Shown: positions 52,791 to 62,854 of the stretch, in pieces
Layout of the letters: every line of letters begins with the position of its first letter
Numbering within the stretch: the first letter of the stretch is position 1
Assembly (NCBI RefSeq): GCF_040363165.1
Contig: NZ_BSRG01000004.1
Coordinates: forward strand, 145,582 to 209,581
Source of the DNA: Thermus sp. LT1-2-5
Lineage (GTDB): Bacteria > Deinococcota > Deinococci > Deinococcales > Thermaceae
DNA length: 64,000 nucleotides
Reading direction: 5' to 3'
Notes under the pieces: model-generated
Seen by the model: only the letters and a program-made list of their open reading frames with translations
What the model was told of the DNA's origin: nothing
The model's database searches: none
Translations under genes and position numbers: made by a program

Positions 52791-54274
52791 GGTACCTTTT
52801 GGCCCTGGACCAAGGCACCACCTCGAGCCGGGCCATCCTGTTCACCCTGGAGGGGAGGCCCGTGGCGGTGGCCCAACGGGAGTTCCGGCAGATTTACCCG
52901 GAGCCGGGCTGGGTGGAGCACGACCCTTGGGAGATCTGGGAGAGCCAGCTTTGGGCGGCACGGGAGGTTTTGCGGCGGGCGGGGGTGGGGCCTGAGGAGG
53001 TGCTGGCCCTGGGCATCGCCAACCAGCGGGAGACCACCTTGGTGTGGGAGAGGGAAACGGGGCGGCCCCTCTACCACGCCCTCGTCTGGCAGGACCGGCG
53101 CACGGCCTCCCTTTGCGAGGCCCTGCGGGAACAGGGGCTAGAGGGGCTCTTTCGGGCCCGCACGGGGCTCCTCTTGGACCCCTACTTCTCCGCCACCAAA
53201 CTCCTATGGCTGTTGGAGCGGGTGCCTGGGCTTAGGGCGCGGGCGGAGAGGGGAGAGGTGGCCTTCGGCACCGTGGACACCTGGCTCCTTTGGCACCTCA
53301 CGGGGGGCAAGGTCCACGCCACCGACCCCACCAACGCCAGCCGCACCCTTCTCTTCCACCTCCAGACCCTCACCTGGGACGAAGAGCTCCTCGCCGCCTT
53401 GGGCATCCCCAGGGCCCTCCTGCCGGAGGTGCGCCCCTCGGATGGGGACTTTGGGGCCACCCTGCCGGAACTCCTCGGGGCCCCCATCCCCATCCGGGGG
53501 GTTTTGGGGGACCAGCAGGCGGCCCTCCTGGGGCAGGCGGCCTTGGGGGCGGGGGAGGGGAAGTGCACCTACGGCACCGGGGCCTTCCTTCTCCTGAACA
53601 CGGGGGAGCGGCCGGTGTGGGCGGAGGGGGGCCTCCTCACCACCTTGGCCTGGCACCTTCGGGGGAAGGCCACCTACGCCCTGGAGGGAAGCGTGTTTGT
53701 GGCGGGGGCGGCGGTGGGGTGGCTCAAGGAGGTGGGCCTCCTGGGGGAAAGCGCCGAGGCGGGACGGCTGGCCGAGGAGGTGGGGGACACGGGCGGGGTG
53801 TACTTCGTTCCCGCCTTCACGGGGCTTGGGGCCCCCTACTGGGACCCCTACGCCCGGGGGGCCATCCTGGGCCTCACCCGGGGCACGGGGCGGGCCCACC
53901 TGGCGCGGGCGGCCCTGGAGGGGGTGGCCTTCTCCGTGCGGGACGTGGCCTTGGCCATGGCGGAGGCGGCGGGGCTTAGCCTCAAGGCCCTCAAGGCGGA
54001 CGGGGGCATGGCGCAAAGCGACGCCTTCCTGGCCATCCAGGCGGACCTTCTGGGGGTGCCGGTGCTCCGGCCGAGGACCACGGAGACCACCGCCCTGGGG
54101 GCGGCCTTCGCGGCGGGGATAGGGGCGGGGGTACTTGCCCTTGAGGACCTCCCTGGCCTGTGGCGGGAGGAGGCCCGCTTCCTCCCCCGGATGCCGGAGG
54201 AAGAACGAAGGCGGCGCCACCGCCTCTGGCAGAAGGCGGTGGCACGGGCCCGGGCCTGGGCGGAGGAGGCCTGA
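52787..54274 (+). CDS. glpK: Glycerol kinase
   Basis: GlpK makes glycerol 3-phosphate from glycerol and ATP. The 495-residue FGGY kinase starts LLALDQGTTSSRAILF, has LVWQDRRT near 99, the adenosine-binding GTGAFLLLNTG near 264 and a C-terminal GGMAQSDAFLAIQADLL motif. It is coupled to galT upstream and to glpD downstream through TGATG. Confidence 0.97.
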   Translation: MRYLLALDQGTTSSRAILFTLEGRPVAVAQREFRQIYPEPGWVEHDPWEIWESQLWAAREVLRRAGVGPEEVLALGIANQRETTLVWERETGRPLYHALVWQDRRTASLCEALREQGLEGLFRARTGLLLDPYFSATKLLWLLERVPGLRARAERGEVAFGTVDTWLLWHLTGGKVHATDPTNASRTLLFHLQTLTWDEELLAALGIPRALLPEVRPSDGDFGATLPELLGAPIPIRGVLGDQQAALLGQAALGAGEGKCTYGTGAFLLLNTGERPVWAEGGLLTTLAWHLRGKATYALEGSVFVAGAAVGWLKEVGLLGESAEAGRLAEEVGDTGGVYFVPAFTGLGAPYWDPYARGAILGLTRGTGRAHLARAALEGVAFSVRDVALAMAEAAGLSLKALKADGGMAQSDAFLAIQADLLGVPVLRPRTTETTALGAAFAAGIGAGVLALEDLPGLWREEARFLPRMPEEERRRRHRLWQKAVARARAWAEEA

Positions 54275-55812
54275 TGCCCTGGGAACGGGCGGCCCTTTGG
54301 GAACGGCTTAGGGAACCCCTGGACCTCCTCATCCTGGGAGGCGGGGCCACGGGGGCGGGGGTCTTGTGGGAGGCCACCCTGAGGGGCTTAAAGGCCGCCC
54401 TGGTGGAGGCGAAGGACTTCGCCGCGGGGACGAGCAGCCGCTCCACCAAGCTCCTCCACGGGGGCGTGCGCTACCTGGAACTCGCCCTCCGGCGCCTGGA
54501 CCGGCGGCAGCTCCGCCTGGTGGTGGACGCCCTGCACGAGCGCCAGGTGATCCTGGACCTGGCCCCCCACCTGGCCCACCCCCTCCCCCTCCTCACCCCG
54601 CTTTTCCGCCCCCTGGAGCTCCCCTACTACTGGACGGGCCTCCAGCTCTACCACCTCCTGGCGGGGAAGCGTCGCCTCGGCCCCACCCGCTACCTCACCC
54701 CCCACGAGGTGGCGGCCCGCTTCCCCCAACTCCCCAAGACCCTGGGGGGCGTCCTCTACTGGGACGGGCAGTTCTCGGACCACCGCCTCGTCCTCGCCCT
54801 CCTCCTCTCCGCCCTCCACCGGGGGGCCATCGCCCTGAACCACGCCGAGGCCACCGCCTTCCTCCTCCGGGGGGGAAGGGTGGCGGGGGCGGTGGTCCGG
54901 GACCGCCTCACGGGGAAGGAGGTGGAGGTCCCGGCCAAGGCGGTGGTGAACGCCACCGGCCCCCTCGCCGACCGCACCCGCCACCTCCTGGACCCCGAGC
55001 TCCCTCCCCTCCTCACCCCCTCCTCCGGGGCCCACCTGGTCCTGGACTACCCCGTGCCCCTGGGGCTGCTCCTTCCCAAGACCCGGGACGGCCGGGTGCT
55101 TTTCCTCCTGCCCTACCGGGGCAGGGCCCTCCTGGGCACCACCGACCTCCCCGCACCCCCCACCCCCTGCCCCCTCCCCCGGGAGGAGGAGGTGGCCTAC
55201 CTCCTGGAGGAGGTCCGGCCCTACCTGGGGGACCTCTCCCCCTATGTCCGGGCGGCCTGGTCCGGGCTTCGGCCCCTGGTGGGGCGGGGGGAGACTAGGC
55301 TCTTGGTGCGGGACCACCTCATCGCCGAGGAGCGGGGGCTCTACACCCTCACCGGGGGCAAGTGGACCACCTTCCGCCTCATGGCCAAGGACCTCCTGGA
55401 CCGCTTGGACCGGGACCTCGGCCTTGGCCTTCCCCCCTCCACCTCCCACGCCACCCCCCTTTGGGGGGCGGGGCCTAAGCCCTCCCTGGACCTCCCCCCC
55501 GAGGTGGCGGAACACCTTTACCACACCTACGGCACGGAGGCGAGGGGGGTGGCCGTCTTAGGGGATAGGCCCCTTCTGCCCGGGCTTCCCCACCTGGAGG
55601 GGGAGGTGGTCTACGCCGTGCGGGAGGAGCTGGCCCAGAAGCCCCTGGACGTCCTGGCCCGGCGCCTGGGCCTGGCCCTTTGGGACCAGGAGGCGGCGCG
55701 GGCGGCCTTGCCCCGGGTGGTGGAGCTTATGGCTTCCCTCCTGGGCTGGGACGAGGGGCGGAAGGAGGCGGAACGGAAGGAGGCCGAGGCCGCCTTGCCG
55801 GGGCTTTGCTAG
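54274..55812 (+). CDS. glpD: Glycerol-3-phosphate dehydrogenase (FAD)
   Basis: GlpD oxidises glycerol 3-phosphate to DHAP at the membrane and passes electrons to quinone. The 512-residue protein has the FAD-binding [13 protein letters not shown] near 23-35, [19 protein letters not shown] near 50-68 and [12 protein letters not shown] near 362-373. Start ATG 54274 overlaps the glpK stop. The stop shares CTAG with the convergent ftsH. Confidence 0.95.
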   Translation: MPWERAALWERLREPLDLLILGGGATGAGVLWEATLRGLKAALVEAKDFAAGTSSRSTKLLHGGVRYLELALRRLDRRQLRLVVDALHERQVILDLAPHLAHPLPLLTPLFRPLELPYYWTGLQLYHLLAGKRRLGPTRYLTPHEVAARFPQLPKTLGGVLYWDGQFSDHRLVLALLLSALHRGAIALNHAEATAFLLRGGRVAGAVVRDRLTGKEVEVPAKAVVNATGPLADRTRHLLDPELPPLLTPSSGAHLVLDYPVPLGLLLPKTRDGRVLFLLPYRGRALLGTTDLPAPPTPCPLPREEEVAYLLEEVRPYLGDLSPYVRAAWSGLRPLVGRGETRLLVRDHLIAEERGLYTLTGGKWTTFRLMAKDLLDRLDRDLGLGLPPSTSHATPLWGAGPKPSLDLPPEVAEHLYHTYGTEARGVAVLGDRPLLPGLPHLEGEVVYAVREELAQKPLDVLARRLGLALWDQEAARAALPRVVELMASLLGWDEGRKEAERKEAEAALPGLC

Positions 55813-57659
55813 CCCTCTTCCGCCCGTTGCACCGCCTGGGTTTCCCGCAGGATGGCCCGCACCCGCTCCCCGGGAATGGTTTCCTCCCGCAAGAGCTCTT
55901 CCGCCAGGCGGTGCATGGCCTCGGCGTGGGCCAAAAGCACCTCCCGGGCCCGGGCGTAGGCCTCGTCCAGGATCCTGCGAATGTCCTGGTCGATGAGGCG
56001 GGCGGTCTCCTCGGAATGGTCCTTTTTCTTGGCGATTTCCTCGCCCAGGAAGATGGGGCCGGAGTCCGAGCCCCAGGCGATGTTCTTGAAGTGTTCCCCC
56101 ATGCCCCAGTCCAGGACCATGCGCTTGGCGAGCTGGGTGGCCCGCTTGAAGTCGTCCTGGGCCCCGGTGGTCACGGTGCCGGTGAAGAGCTCCTCCGCCA
56201 CCCGGCCCGCCATGAGGACGGAAAGCTCGTCCATGAGGTGCTCCCGGGACACCAGGACCCGCTCTTCCGGCTTGCTCCACCGGGCGCCCAGGGCCATCCC
56301 CCGGGGCACGATGGACACCTTCTCCGTCTTGTCGGCGTGGGGCAGGACCTCCCCCACCACGGCGTGGCCCGCCTCGTGGTAGGCTACCGCCCGCTTCTCC
56401 TCGGGGGAGAGCTTGAGGGCGGGGCGCTCCAGGCCGAGGACGATCTTGTCCAGGGCCCTGAGGAAGTGCTCCTTGCGGATTTTCTTTTCCCCATCCCGGG
56501 CGGCCAGGAGGGCGGCTTCGTTCACCAGGTTCTTGAGGTCGGCGCCGGAAAAGCCGGGGGTGAGGTGGGCGAGCTCCAAGGCGTCCACGTCCTCGGCGAC
56601 GGGTTTGCCCCGCATGTGGACCAGGAGGATGTCCTTCCTCTCCTCCAGGGAGGGGAGGCCCACCACCACCTGGCGGTCAAAGCGCCCCGGGCGCAACAGG
56701 GCGGGGTCCAGGATGTCCGGGCGGTTGGTGGCGGCGAGGACGATGACGGAGGTGTCCTTCTCAAACCCGTCCATCTCGGAAAGGATTTGGTTTAGGGTTT
56801 GCTCCCTTTCGTCGTGGCCGCCCCCGATGCCTGCCCCCCGTTTGCGGCCGATGGAATCTAGCTCGTCGATGAAGATGATGCTGGGGGCGTTCCTGCGGGC
56901 GTCTTCGAAGAGGCTTCGCACCCGGCTCGCCCCCACGCCCACGAACATCTCCATGAACTCGCTGGCGGAAACGGAGAAGAAGGGCACCCCGGCCTCCCCC
57001 GCCACCGCCCGGGCCAGAAGGGTCTTCCCCGTGCCCGGGGGGCCCACCAGGAGGACCCCTTTGGGGATCTCCGCCCCCAGCTCCAGGTACTTCTTGGGGT
57101 TTTTGAGGAAGTCCACCACCTCCATGAGCTCCCGCTTGGCCTCCTCGTGGCCGGCCACGTCCTTGAAGGTGGTGTTCACCTTGCGTTCTTTGCCGTAGAG
57201 TTTGGCCCGGCTTTGGCCGAACTGCATCACCTGGCCTGCCCCGCCTTGGGCCCGCATGAAGAAGAACCAGAAGAAGAGGATGAGGAGGAGGGTGGGGCCC
57301 ACGTAGAGGAGGAGCTGGGGCCAGAAGGAGGGGGCCTTGGTCACCACCCGGACGCCGTTCTCCTCCAGGAAGCGCAAAAGCTCGGGGTCCGCCACCTGGG
57401 CGGGGGGCAGGGGCACCTGGAAGCGGCGGGCCACCTGGCTCCCCCCTTGCGGGGTGGGAAAGCGCTCGGGCTCCTTTAGGGTGCCTAGGATGCGGGTTTC
57501 CTCCAGGGTCACCTCCGCCACCTTGCCTTGGCGCACCAGTTCCCGGAACTCGGTGTAGGAAAGGGTGGGGGCCGGGGGGCCGGTGAAAGCGCTGTAGGCC
57601 AGGTAGCCCAAGAGGAGTAGAAAGATCAGGGTAAAGGGGTTCAAGCGTTGCGGCAACAT
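55809..57659 (-). CDS. ftsH: ATP-dependent zinc metalloprotease FtsH
   Basis: FtsH unfolds and degrades membrane and soluble proteins. The 616-residue protein has two membrane helices (about 10-27 and 111-134), Walker A GPPGTGKT near 202-209, Walker [12 protein letters not shown], the SRH arginines in RPGRFDRQV and the zinc motif HEAGH. GGGAGGT precedes the ATG, with TACCAT (minus, 57681-57676) as the likely -10. Confidence 0.98.
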   Translation of the reverse strand: MLPQRLNPFTLIFLLLLGYLAYSAFTGPPAPTLSYTEFRELVRQGKVAEVTLEETRILGTLKEPERFPTPQGGSQVARRFQVPLPPAQVADPELLRFLEENGVRVVTKAPSFWPQLLLYVGPTLLLILFFWFFFMRAQGGAGQVMQFGQSRAKLYGKERKVNTTFKDVAGHEEAKRELMEVVDFLKNPKKYLELGAEIPKGVLLVGPPGTGKTLLARAVAGEAGVPFFSVSASEFMEMFVGVGASRVRSLFEDARRNAPSIIFIDELDSIGRKRGAGIGGGHDEREQTLNQILSEMDGFEKDTSVIVLAATNRPDILDPALLRPGRFDRQVVVGLPSLEERKDILLVHMRGKPVAEDVDALELAHLTPGFSGADLKNLVNEAALLAARDGEKKIRKEHFLRALDKIVLGLERPALKLSPEEKRAVAYHEAGHAVVGEVLPHADKTEKVSIVPRGMALGARWSKPEERVLVSREHLMDELSVLMAGRVAEELFTGTVTTGAQDDFKRATQLAKRMVLDWGMGEHFKNIAWGSDSGPIFLGEEIAKKKDHSEETARLIDQDIRRILDEAYARAREVLLAHAEAMHRLAEELLREETIPGERVRAILRETQAVQRAEEG

Positions 57660-57685
57660 CTACCTCCCTTGCCCTATGGTAGCGC

Positions 57686-57698
57686 CTCACCGGGTGAG
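57686..57698. promoter_or_regulatory. Palindrome between ftsH and the TPR gene
   Basis: CTCACC-G-GGTGAG is a perfect 6-base inverted repeat around one G, in the divergent promoter space (ftsH starts at 57659, TPR gene at 57731). It would overlap both upstream promoter regions, suiting a shared regulator. Confidence 0.4.
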
Positions 57699-57730
57699 AG
57701 GACTGAAGGCTGTGGTATCCTCTAGCGGCG

Positions 57731-59086
57731 ATGAGGGGGGTCCTCGAGGCCCTGCACCAGGGAGACTACGATACCGCCATCGATCGCCTCACCCGCAAGG
57801 CCCTTTTCGGCGCCAAGGAGGAGGCCAAGGAGGCCCTTTTGCTCCTGGCCGAGGTGTATAGCCTCTACGGGGAGGAGGGGCTGGAGCGGGCCCACAGGGC
57901 CTTGGAGGAGGCGTACGAGCTCGGGGAGCTGGAGTATAACCCCCTTTACCGGGCCCTTTTGGCCGAGCTTTTGGCCTTGGAAGGGCGGGGCGAGCGGGAG
58001 GTCCTCCCCCTCTTTCTGCCCACGGAGGACCCCCGGGCCCGTTACCATCAGGCCCAGGCCCTCTTCTACCTAGGCCGCTTCGAAGAGGTGTTGGGGACGC
58101 TTAAGGAGGGGCTTCCCGCCTTCTTGGCCTGGCGGGCGGAGGCGCTTAAGGGGAGGGCCCTAGAGCGGCTTGGCCGCCACCGGGAGGCGGCCCTGGCCTA
58201 CGAGCGGGGGGCGGAGCTCGCCCTGGGGCTTGAGCGCTACTGGCTCCTCCTGGACGCCGCCGCCATGTGGGTGGAGGCGGGGGAGGGGGAGCGGGCCCTT
58301 TTGGCCCTGAAGGAGGCGGAGGAGGAGGTGGGGGAGGTGGAGGGGGCGGAGGACGCGGCCACCCGCCACTACCTGTTGGCCCGGGCCCACCTCCTGTTGG
58401 AAAACCCCAACCGGGCCCTGGATGAGGTGCAGGAGGCCTTGAGGAACGAGGAGGAAAGCGGCCATAAGGCCTACGGCACCCCCCTCCTCATGGGGCAGAT
58501 CCTGCAGCGGCTAGGCCGCTACGAGGAGGCCATGGCCGCCTTCCAAGAGGCCTTGCGGCGGGCGGAAGGGGGGGAACGCCCTTACGTGCTCCACGAGATG
58601 GGGGTGGCGGCCTTGGACCAGGGGGCCTTCCTCGAGGCCGAGGAGTACCTGCGGGCCCTGGTGGAGGAGGAGGGCTACCCCTACCGGGCCCAGGCCCTGG
58701 CGGACCTGGCGGAGGCCCTCTACCGCCAAGGGCGCTACCAGGAGGCGGTGGGGGTGGCCCAGGAGGCCATGGCCCAAGGGGCGGAGGCGGCGGGGGAGCT
58801 CATCTTGGGCCACGTGGCCTACGACCTCATGCATCTGGAGGAGGCTTTGGCCCACTACCGCAAGGCGGCGGAGCTTTCCGAGGAGGGGAGCCGGGAGTGG
58901 GTGGGGGCCCAGGAGATGGTGGTGGACACCTTGGCCCAGTTGGGCTACCGCTTTCCCGAGGAGATCCTGGCCCGGGCCGAGGCGGTGCTGCCCCACGTCC
59001 ACCCCGCCGACGAGTGGCACCAGGCCCTCCTGGCCTACCGGGAGCGGGCCGAGGCCATCCTGCGCCAGGGCAGGCGGCCCAACTAG
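57731..59086 (+). CDS. Tetratricopeptide-repeat protein
   Basis: The 451-residue protein is made of degenerate TPR units with the pattern of Leu, Gly, Tyr/Ala spacing, for example RYEEAMAAFQEALRRAEGG, RYQEAVGVAQEAMAQGAEAAG and HLEEALAHYRKAAELSEEG. No signal peptide or enzyme motif is seen, so it is a cytoplasmic scaffold. TATCCT lies nine bases before the ATG. Its stop overlaps the convergent DUF4388 gene by CTAG. Confidence 0.88.
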   Translation: MRGVLEALHQGDYDTAIDRLTRKALFGAKEEAKEALLLLAEVYSLYGEEGLERAHRALEEAYELGELEYNPLYRALLAELLALEGRGEREVLPLFLPTEDPRARYHQAQALFYLGRFEEVLGTLKEGLPAFLAWRAEALKGRALERLGRHREAALAYERGAELALGLERYWLLLDAAAMWVEAGEGERALLALKEAEEEVGEVEGAEDAATRHYLLARAHLLLENPNRALDEVQEALRNEEESGHKAYGTPLLMGQILQRLGRYEEAMAAFQEALRRAEGGERPYVLHEMGVAALDQGAFLEAEEYLRALVEEEGYPYRAQALADLAEALYRQGRYQEAVGVAQEAMAQGAEAAGELILGHVAYDLMHLEEALAHYRKAAELSEEGSREWVGAQEMVVDTLAQLGYRFPEEILARAEAVLPHVHPADEWHQALLAYRERAEAILRQGRRPN

Positions 59087-60114
59087 CCCCGCCGCAAGGG
59101 GCTTAGGGCCTTGAGCACCTCCTGGGCCCGGAGGGGCTTGGGTAGGTGAAGGACCCGCAAGGGGCGGAAGAGGAGGCCCGGGGGGGTTTCGCTCACCAGG
59201 TACAAGGAGGCGAGCTTCCCCTCGGGGTGGGTCCGGATGCGGCGGGCCATCTCCAGGGCCTTTTCCCCTTGCAGGATGACGCCCTTGGGCCTTTCCTTGA
59301 GGAGCCTTAGGGCCATCTCCAGGTCCTTGGCCAGAAGCACCCGGAAGCGGTGGGCCTCGAGGAGGTACAGAAGAAGCCTGCGCACCACCCCGCTTTCCGC
59401 CAGGACCAGGACCAAGGGGTCTTCCGCCAAGAGGGTGGAGGGGCGCACCAAGCCCCGGCTTTTTAGCTCAAAGAGGAGGTGGTAGACCTCCTCCTCCGGC
59501 AGGCCCGAAAGCAGGGCCACGCTCCGGGCCCGCCGCACCCCGTCCAGGTGTTCCAACACCGCCCAGGCCTCCGGGGGCAAGGGGTGGCGGGTGGGGTCTT
59601 CCACCAGGTGGAGGACCTCGTCCGGGTCCACCTGGCCCCGGCGCCACTCGTCCAGGCGCCTCGCCGCCTCCATGAGGGTGGCGTCGGTGTCCAGGGTGTG
59701 GGGGAGGGCCACCTGGCTCCCCTCGGTGAGGGGCTCGGCCAGGATTTCCCCTTCCTTTTCCCCCAAAAGGGTGGCCAGGGCCTCCAGGACCTGGGCGGTG
59801 AGGGCCTCCCTGAGTTCCTCCTCCCCGATGAGGCCGAGCTCCAAGGCCAAGGCCCCCAAGGGGGTGCCGGGGTTTTCCCGGCCCTGGCGCTCCACCAAGG
59901 CTTGCACCTCCTCCAGGCTCAGGTGGCCGAGGCGCACCAGGTACTCCCCCAGGTGGGGGCCCGGCTCGGTGCGGGCGTAGAGGATGCGCCCGCCCAAGAG
60001 GTGGACCCGGCCGTAGATGCGGCCCTGGAAGGCCACCACGGCGCTTTTCCGTTGGGCGGAAAGGGCCTTTAGGAGTTCGCCCAGGTCCAGTTCCTCCAGG
60101 GTGGCCCGGATCAT
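59083..60114 (-). CDS. DUF4388 (PATAN) protein with a degenerate receiver domain
   Basis: The 343-residue protein begins with a DUF4388 region (LGELLKALSAQRKSAVVAFQGRIYGRVHLLGGRILYA), then a helical middle with a winged-helix-like part. Its last 105 residues look like a response-regulator receiver: PLVLVLAESGVVRRLLLYLLE, LVSE and LPKPLRAQEVLKAL. The phospho-acceptor Asp position reads GVILQGE, so no Asp is present, while the Lys-Pro is kept. It lies just downstream of ruvB and may be co-transcribed. Confidence 0.78.
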   Translation of the reverse strand: MIRATLEELDLGELLKALSAQRKSAVVAFQGRIYGRVHLLGGRILYARTEPGPHLGEYLVRLGHLSLEEVQALVERQGRENPGTPLGALALELGLIGEEELREALTAQVLEALATLLGEKEGEILAEPLTEGSQVALPHTLDTDATLMEAARRLDEWRRGQVDPDEVLHLVEDPTRHPLPPEAWAVLEHLDGVRRARSVALLSGLPEEEVYHLLFELKSRGLVRPSTLLAEDPLVLVLAESGVVRRLLLYLLEAHRFRVLLAKDLEMALRLLKERPKGVILQGEKALEMARRIRTHPEGKLASLYLVSETPPGLLFRPLRVLHLPKPLRAQEVLKALSPLRRG

Positions 60115-60115
60115 G

Positions 60116-61093
60116 CTACAGGAGGGGTTCCACGGGGGGCGGGTAGCCCAGGTGGCGGTAGGCCCGTTCCGTGGCCACCCGGCCCCGGGGGGTGCGCTTG
60201 AGGAGGCCCTGCTGGATCAGGTAGGGCTCGTGCACCTCCTCCAGGGTCCCGGGGTCTTCCGAGACCGCCGTGGCCAGGGTGGCGAGGCCCACGGGCCCGC
60301 CGCCGAAGCGCAGGATGAGGGCCTCGAGGATCTCCCGGTCCCGCTTCTCCAGGCCAAGCTCGTCTAGCCCCAAGGCGGCCAGGGCCTCCTGGGCCCTTTC
60401 CCGGGTGATGACCCCTTCCCCCGCCACCTGGGCGAAGTCCCGCACCCGGCGGAAAAGACGCTTGGCGATGCGCATGGTGCCCCGGCTCCGCTTGGCGATC
60501 TCCAGGGCAGCCTCCGCCGTGATCTCCACCCCAAGAAGCCCGGCGTCCCGCTGGACCCCTTGGGCCAGCTCCTCCAAGGAATAGTACTCCAGGTGCTCCA
60601 CGATGCCGAAGCGGCTCCTTAAGGGGGCGGTGATGAGGCCTGGGCGGGTGGTGGCCCCGATGAGGGTGAAGCGGGGAAGCTCCAGGCGGATGGTCCGCGC
60701 TGCCGGCCCCTGGCCGATGACGATGTCCATCTTGAAGTCCTCCATGGCCGGGTAGAGGTGCTCCTCCGCCTGGCGGCTTAGGCGGTGGATCTCGTCGATG
60801 AAGAGGATGTCCCCCTCCTCCAAGGAGTTGGCCAAGATGGCGGCCAGGTCCCCGGGCTTCTCTATGGCTGGCCCCGAGGTGATGCGCAGGTTCACTCCAA
60901 GCTCATGGGCGATCACGTGGGCCAGGGTGGTCTTGCCCAGACCCGGGGGCCCGAAGAGGAGGAGGTGCTCCAGGGGCTCCCCCCGGGCCTTGGCGGCCTC
61001 GAGGTAGACCCTAAGCTTCTTCTTGAGCCTTTCCTGGCCGATGTACTCGTCCAGGGTCTTGGGCCTTAGGGCGAAGTCCGGGTAAACCTCCAC
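60116..61093 (-). CDS. ruvB: Holliday junction helicase RuvB
   Basis: RuvB drives branch migration with RuvA. The 325-residue protein has Walker A GPPGLGKT near 48-55, Walker [10 protein letters not shown], sensor GATTRPG and the C-terminal winged helix. It starts at GTG; TATCAT (minus, 61107-61102) lies eight bases before it. ruvA and ruvC are not adjacent. Confidence 0.98.
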   Translation of the reverse strand: MEVYPDFALRPKTLDEYIGQERLKKKLRVYLEAAKARGEPLEHLLLFGPPGLGKTTLAHVIAHELGVNLRITSGPAIEKPGDLAAILANSLEEGDILFIDEIHRLSRQAEEHLYPAMEDFKMDIVIGQGPAARTIRLELPRFTLIGATTRPGLITAPLRSRFGIVEHLEYYSLEELAQGVQRDAGLLGVEITAEAALEIAKRSRGTMRIAKRLFRRVRDFAQVAGEGVITRERAQEALAALGLDELGLEKRDREILEALILRFGGGPVGLATLATAVSEDPGTLEEVHEPYLIQQGLLKRTPRGRVATERAYRHLGYPPPVEPLL

Positions 61094-61101
61094 GCCCTTT
61101 C

Positions 61102-61111
61102 ATGATAGCCT
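61102..61111. promoter_or_regulatory. Overlapping -10 elements of ruvB and panB
   Basis: On the plus strand TAGCCT (61106-61111) is six bases before GTG 61118; on the minus strand TATCAT (61107-61102) is eight bases before GTG 61093. They share two bases, repeating the arrangement seen at 34127-34136. -35 elements are weak. Confidence 0.5.
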
Positions 61112-61117
61112 TTTCCC

Positions 61118-61903
61118 GTGCGGCGCACGGTGAAGGAGTTTCGCGAGGCCAAGGGCAAGCGGCTGGTCTACCTCACGGCCTATGACTACCCCACCGCCCG
61201 CCTGGCGGAGGCGGCGGGGGTGGACGCCATTTTGGTGGGGGACTCCTTGGGCATGGTGGTCCTGGGTTACCCTTCCACCGTCCCCGTGACCCTAGAGGAG
61301 ATGCTCCACCACACCAAGGCGGCCAGGCGGGGCGCGCCCGACACCTTCCTGGTGGCGGACCTTCCCTACCTCTCCTACGCCACCTTGGACCGGGCCTTGA
61401 GCGCGGCGGAGCGCCTCCTTAAGGAGGGCGGGGCCGATGCGGTGAAGCTAGAGGGGGGTGAGGAGGTGGCGGAGATCGTCCGGGGCCTGGTCCGGGCCGG
61501 GGTGCCGGTGCTGGGGCACGTGGGCCTCACCCCCCAGACGGCGAGCCAGCTAGGGGGCTACAAGCTCCAGGGCAAGCGGCCCGAGGAGGCAAAGCGCATC
61601 CTCGAGGGGGCCCTGGCCTTGGAGGAGGCGGGGGCTTACGGGGTGGTGCTGGAGATGGTGCCCGCCCTTCTGGCCAAGGAGATCACGGAGCGGCTTTCCG
61701 TCCACACCGTGGGCATCGGGGCCGGGCCCCACACCGACGCCCAGGTCCTGGTCTTCCACGACGTGGTGGGGCTTTACGGGGAGTTCAAGCCCCGCTTCGT
61801 CAAGCGCTACCTGGAGGCGGGAAGGCTCATCCAAGAGGCCCTGGCCCAGTACGCCAAGGAGGTGCGGGAAGGGGTTTTCCCTGGCCCTGAGCACAGCTTC
61901 TAG
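61118..61903 (+). CDS. panB: 3-methyl-2-oxobutanoate hydroxymethyltransferase
   Basis: PanB makes ketopantoate in pantothenate synthesis. The 261-residue protein has LTAYDYPTARLAEAAGVDAILVGDSLGMV near 19-47, the metal residues, LGHVGLTPQT near 130 and GIGAGPHTDAQVLVFHDVVGLY near 201. It starts with GTG and has a leaderless -10. panC is not adjacent. Confidence 0.97.
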   Translation: MRRTVKEFREAKGKRLVYLTAYDYPTARLAEAAGVDAILVGDSLGMVVLGYPSTVPVTLEEMLHHTKAARRGAPDTFLVADLPYLSYATLDRALSAAERLLKEGGADAVKLEGGEEVAEIVRGLVRAGVPVLGHVGLTPQTASQLGGYKLQGKRPEEAKRILEGALALEEAGAYGVVLEMVPALLAKEITERLSVHTVGIGAGPHTDAQVLVFHDVVGLYGEFKPRFVKRYLEAGRLIQEALAQYAKEVREGVFPGPEHSF

Positions 61904-61919
61904 CCCTACAATGGAGGCC

Positions 61920-62849
61920 GTGGTGCGCTTTCAGGCGGAAGGCGTGCGCCTGGACCAGGCGGTGGCCGAGGCCTGTGGGGTGAGCCGGGCCCGGGCCCAG
62001 GCCTGGATCGCCGCAGGCCGGGTGCGGGTGGGGGAAAGGGTGGTGGAAAAGCCTTCCTACCGCCTAAAAGGGGAGGAGGTCTACGTGGAGCCTCCGGAGG
62101 AGCGGCCCATGGTGGTGCCGGAGGACCTTCCCATCCCCGTGCTCTACGAGGACGAGGACCTCCTGGTCCTGAACAAGCCCCCAGGCCTCCTCACCCACCC
62201 TGCCCCCGGGGTCTACACGGGCACGGTGGTGAACGCCCTTTTGGGCCGCTACCTGGAGGTGCCCCAGGACCTCTCTCCCGAGCGGCCCGAGTGGGTGCGC
62301 CCGGGCATCGTTCACCGCCTGGACAAGGACACCAGCGGGGTTTTGGTGGTGGCCAAGCACCCGGGGGCGGTGGAGGCCCTCTCCCGGGCCTTCCGCGACC
62401 GGCTGGTGATGAAGCGCTACCTGGCCCTCACCGAGGGGCACCCCAAGGAGGGCACCCTCATCGCCCCCATCGGGCGCCACCCGGTGGAGCGGCACAAGAT
62501 GCACGTGGGGGGCGTGGCGCCCCGCTACGCCGAGACGGAGTTTAGGCTCCTCGCCACCGCCGGGCCCTACGCCTTGGTAGAGGCTAGGCCCCACACCGGC
62601 CGCACCCACCAGATCCGGGTGCACCTGAAGCACCTCAAGGCCCCTATCCTGGGGGACGAGCTTTACGGCAGGAAAAGCCCCCACATACCCCGCCAGGCCC
62701 TGCACGCCTACGAGCTCAGGATCCCCCATCCCCGCACCGGGCGCATTTTGGAGTTTTTGGCCCCCCTGCCTAGGGACATGGCCCAGGCCTGGGAAGCCTT
62801 GGGTGGAAGGTGGCCGGAAGGAATAGAGCGCGACGCCAGGTATACTTAG
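61920..62849 (+). CDS. RluD-family 23S rRNA pseudouridine synthase
   Basis: The protein has an N-terminal S4 domain (RLDQAVAEACGVSRARAQAWIAAGRVRV) and the catalytic domain with HRLDKDTSGVLVVAK, whose Asp is the nucleophile, and RPHTGRTHQIRVHLKH. I chose GTG 61920 (309 residues) since TACAAT (61907-61912) lies seven bases upstream; the ATG at 61911 is partly inside this -10. RluD modifies helix 69, but RluC-type specificity cannot be excluded. Confidence 0.93.
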   Translation: MVRFQAEGVRLDQAVAEACGVSRARAQAWIAAGRVRVGERVVEKPSYRLKGEEVYVEPPEERPMVVPEDLPIPVLYEDEDLLVLNKPPGLLTHPAPGVYTGTVVNALLGRYLEVPQDLSPERPEWVRPGIVHRLDKDTSGVLVVAKHPGAVEALSRAFRDRLVMKRYLALTEGHPKEGTLIAPIGRHPVERHKMHVGGVAPRYAETEFRLLATAGPYALVEARPHTGRTHQIRVHLKHLKAPILGDELYGRKSPHIPRQALHAYELRIPHPRTGRILEFLAPLPRDMAQAWEALGGRWPEGIERDARYT

Positions 62850-62854
62850 GCCCA

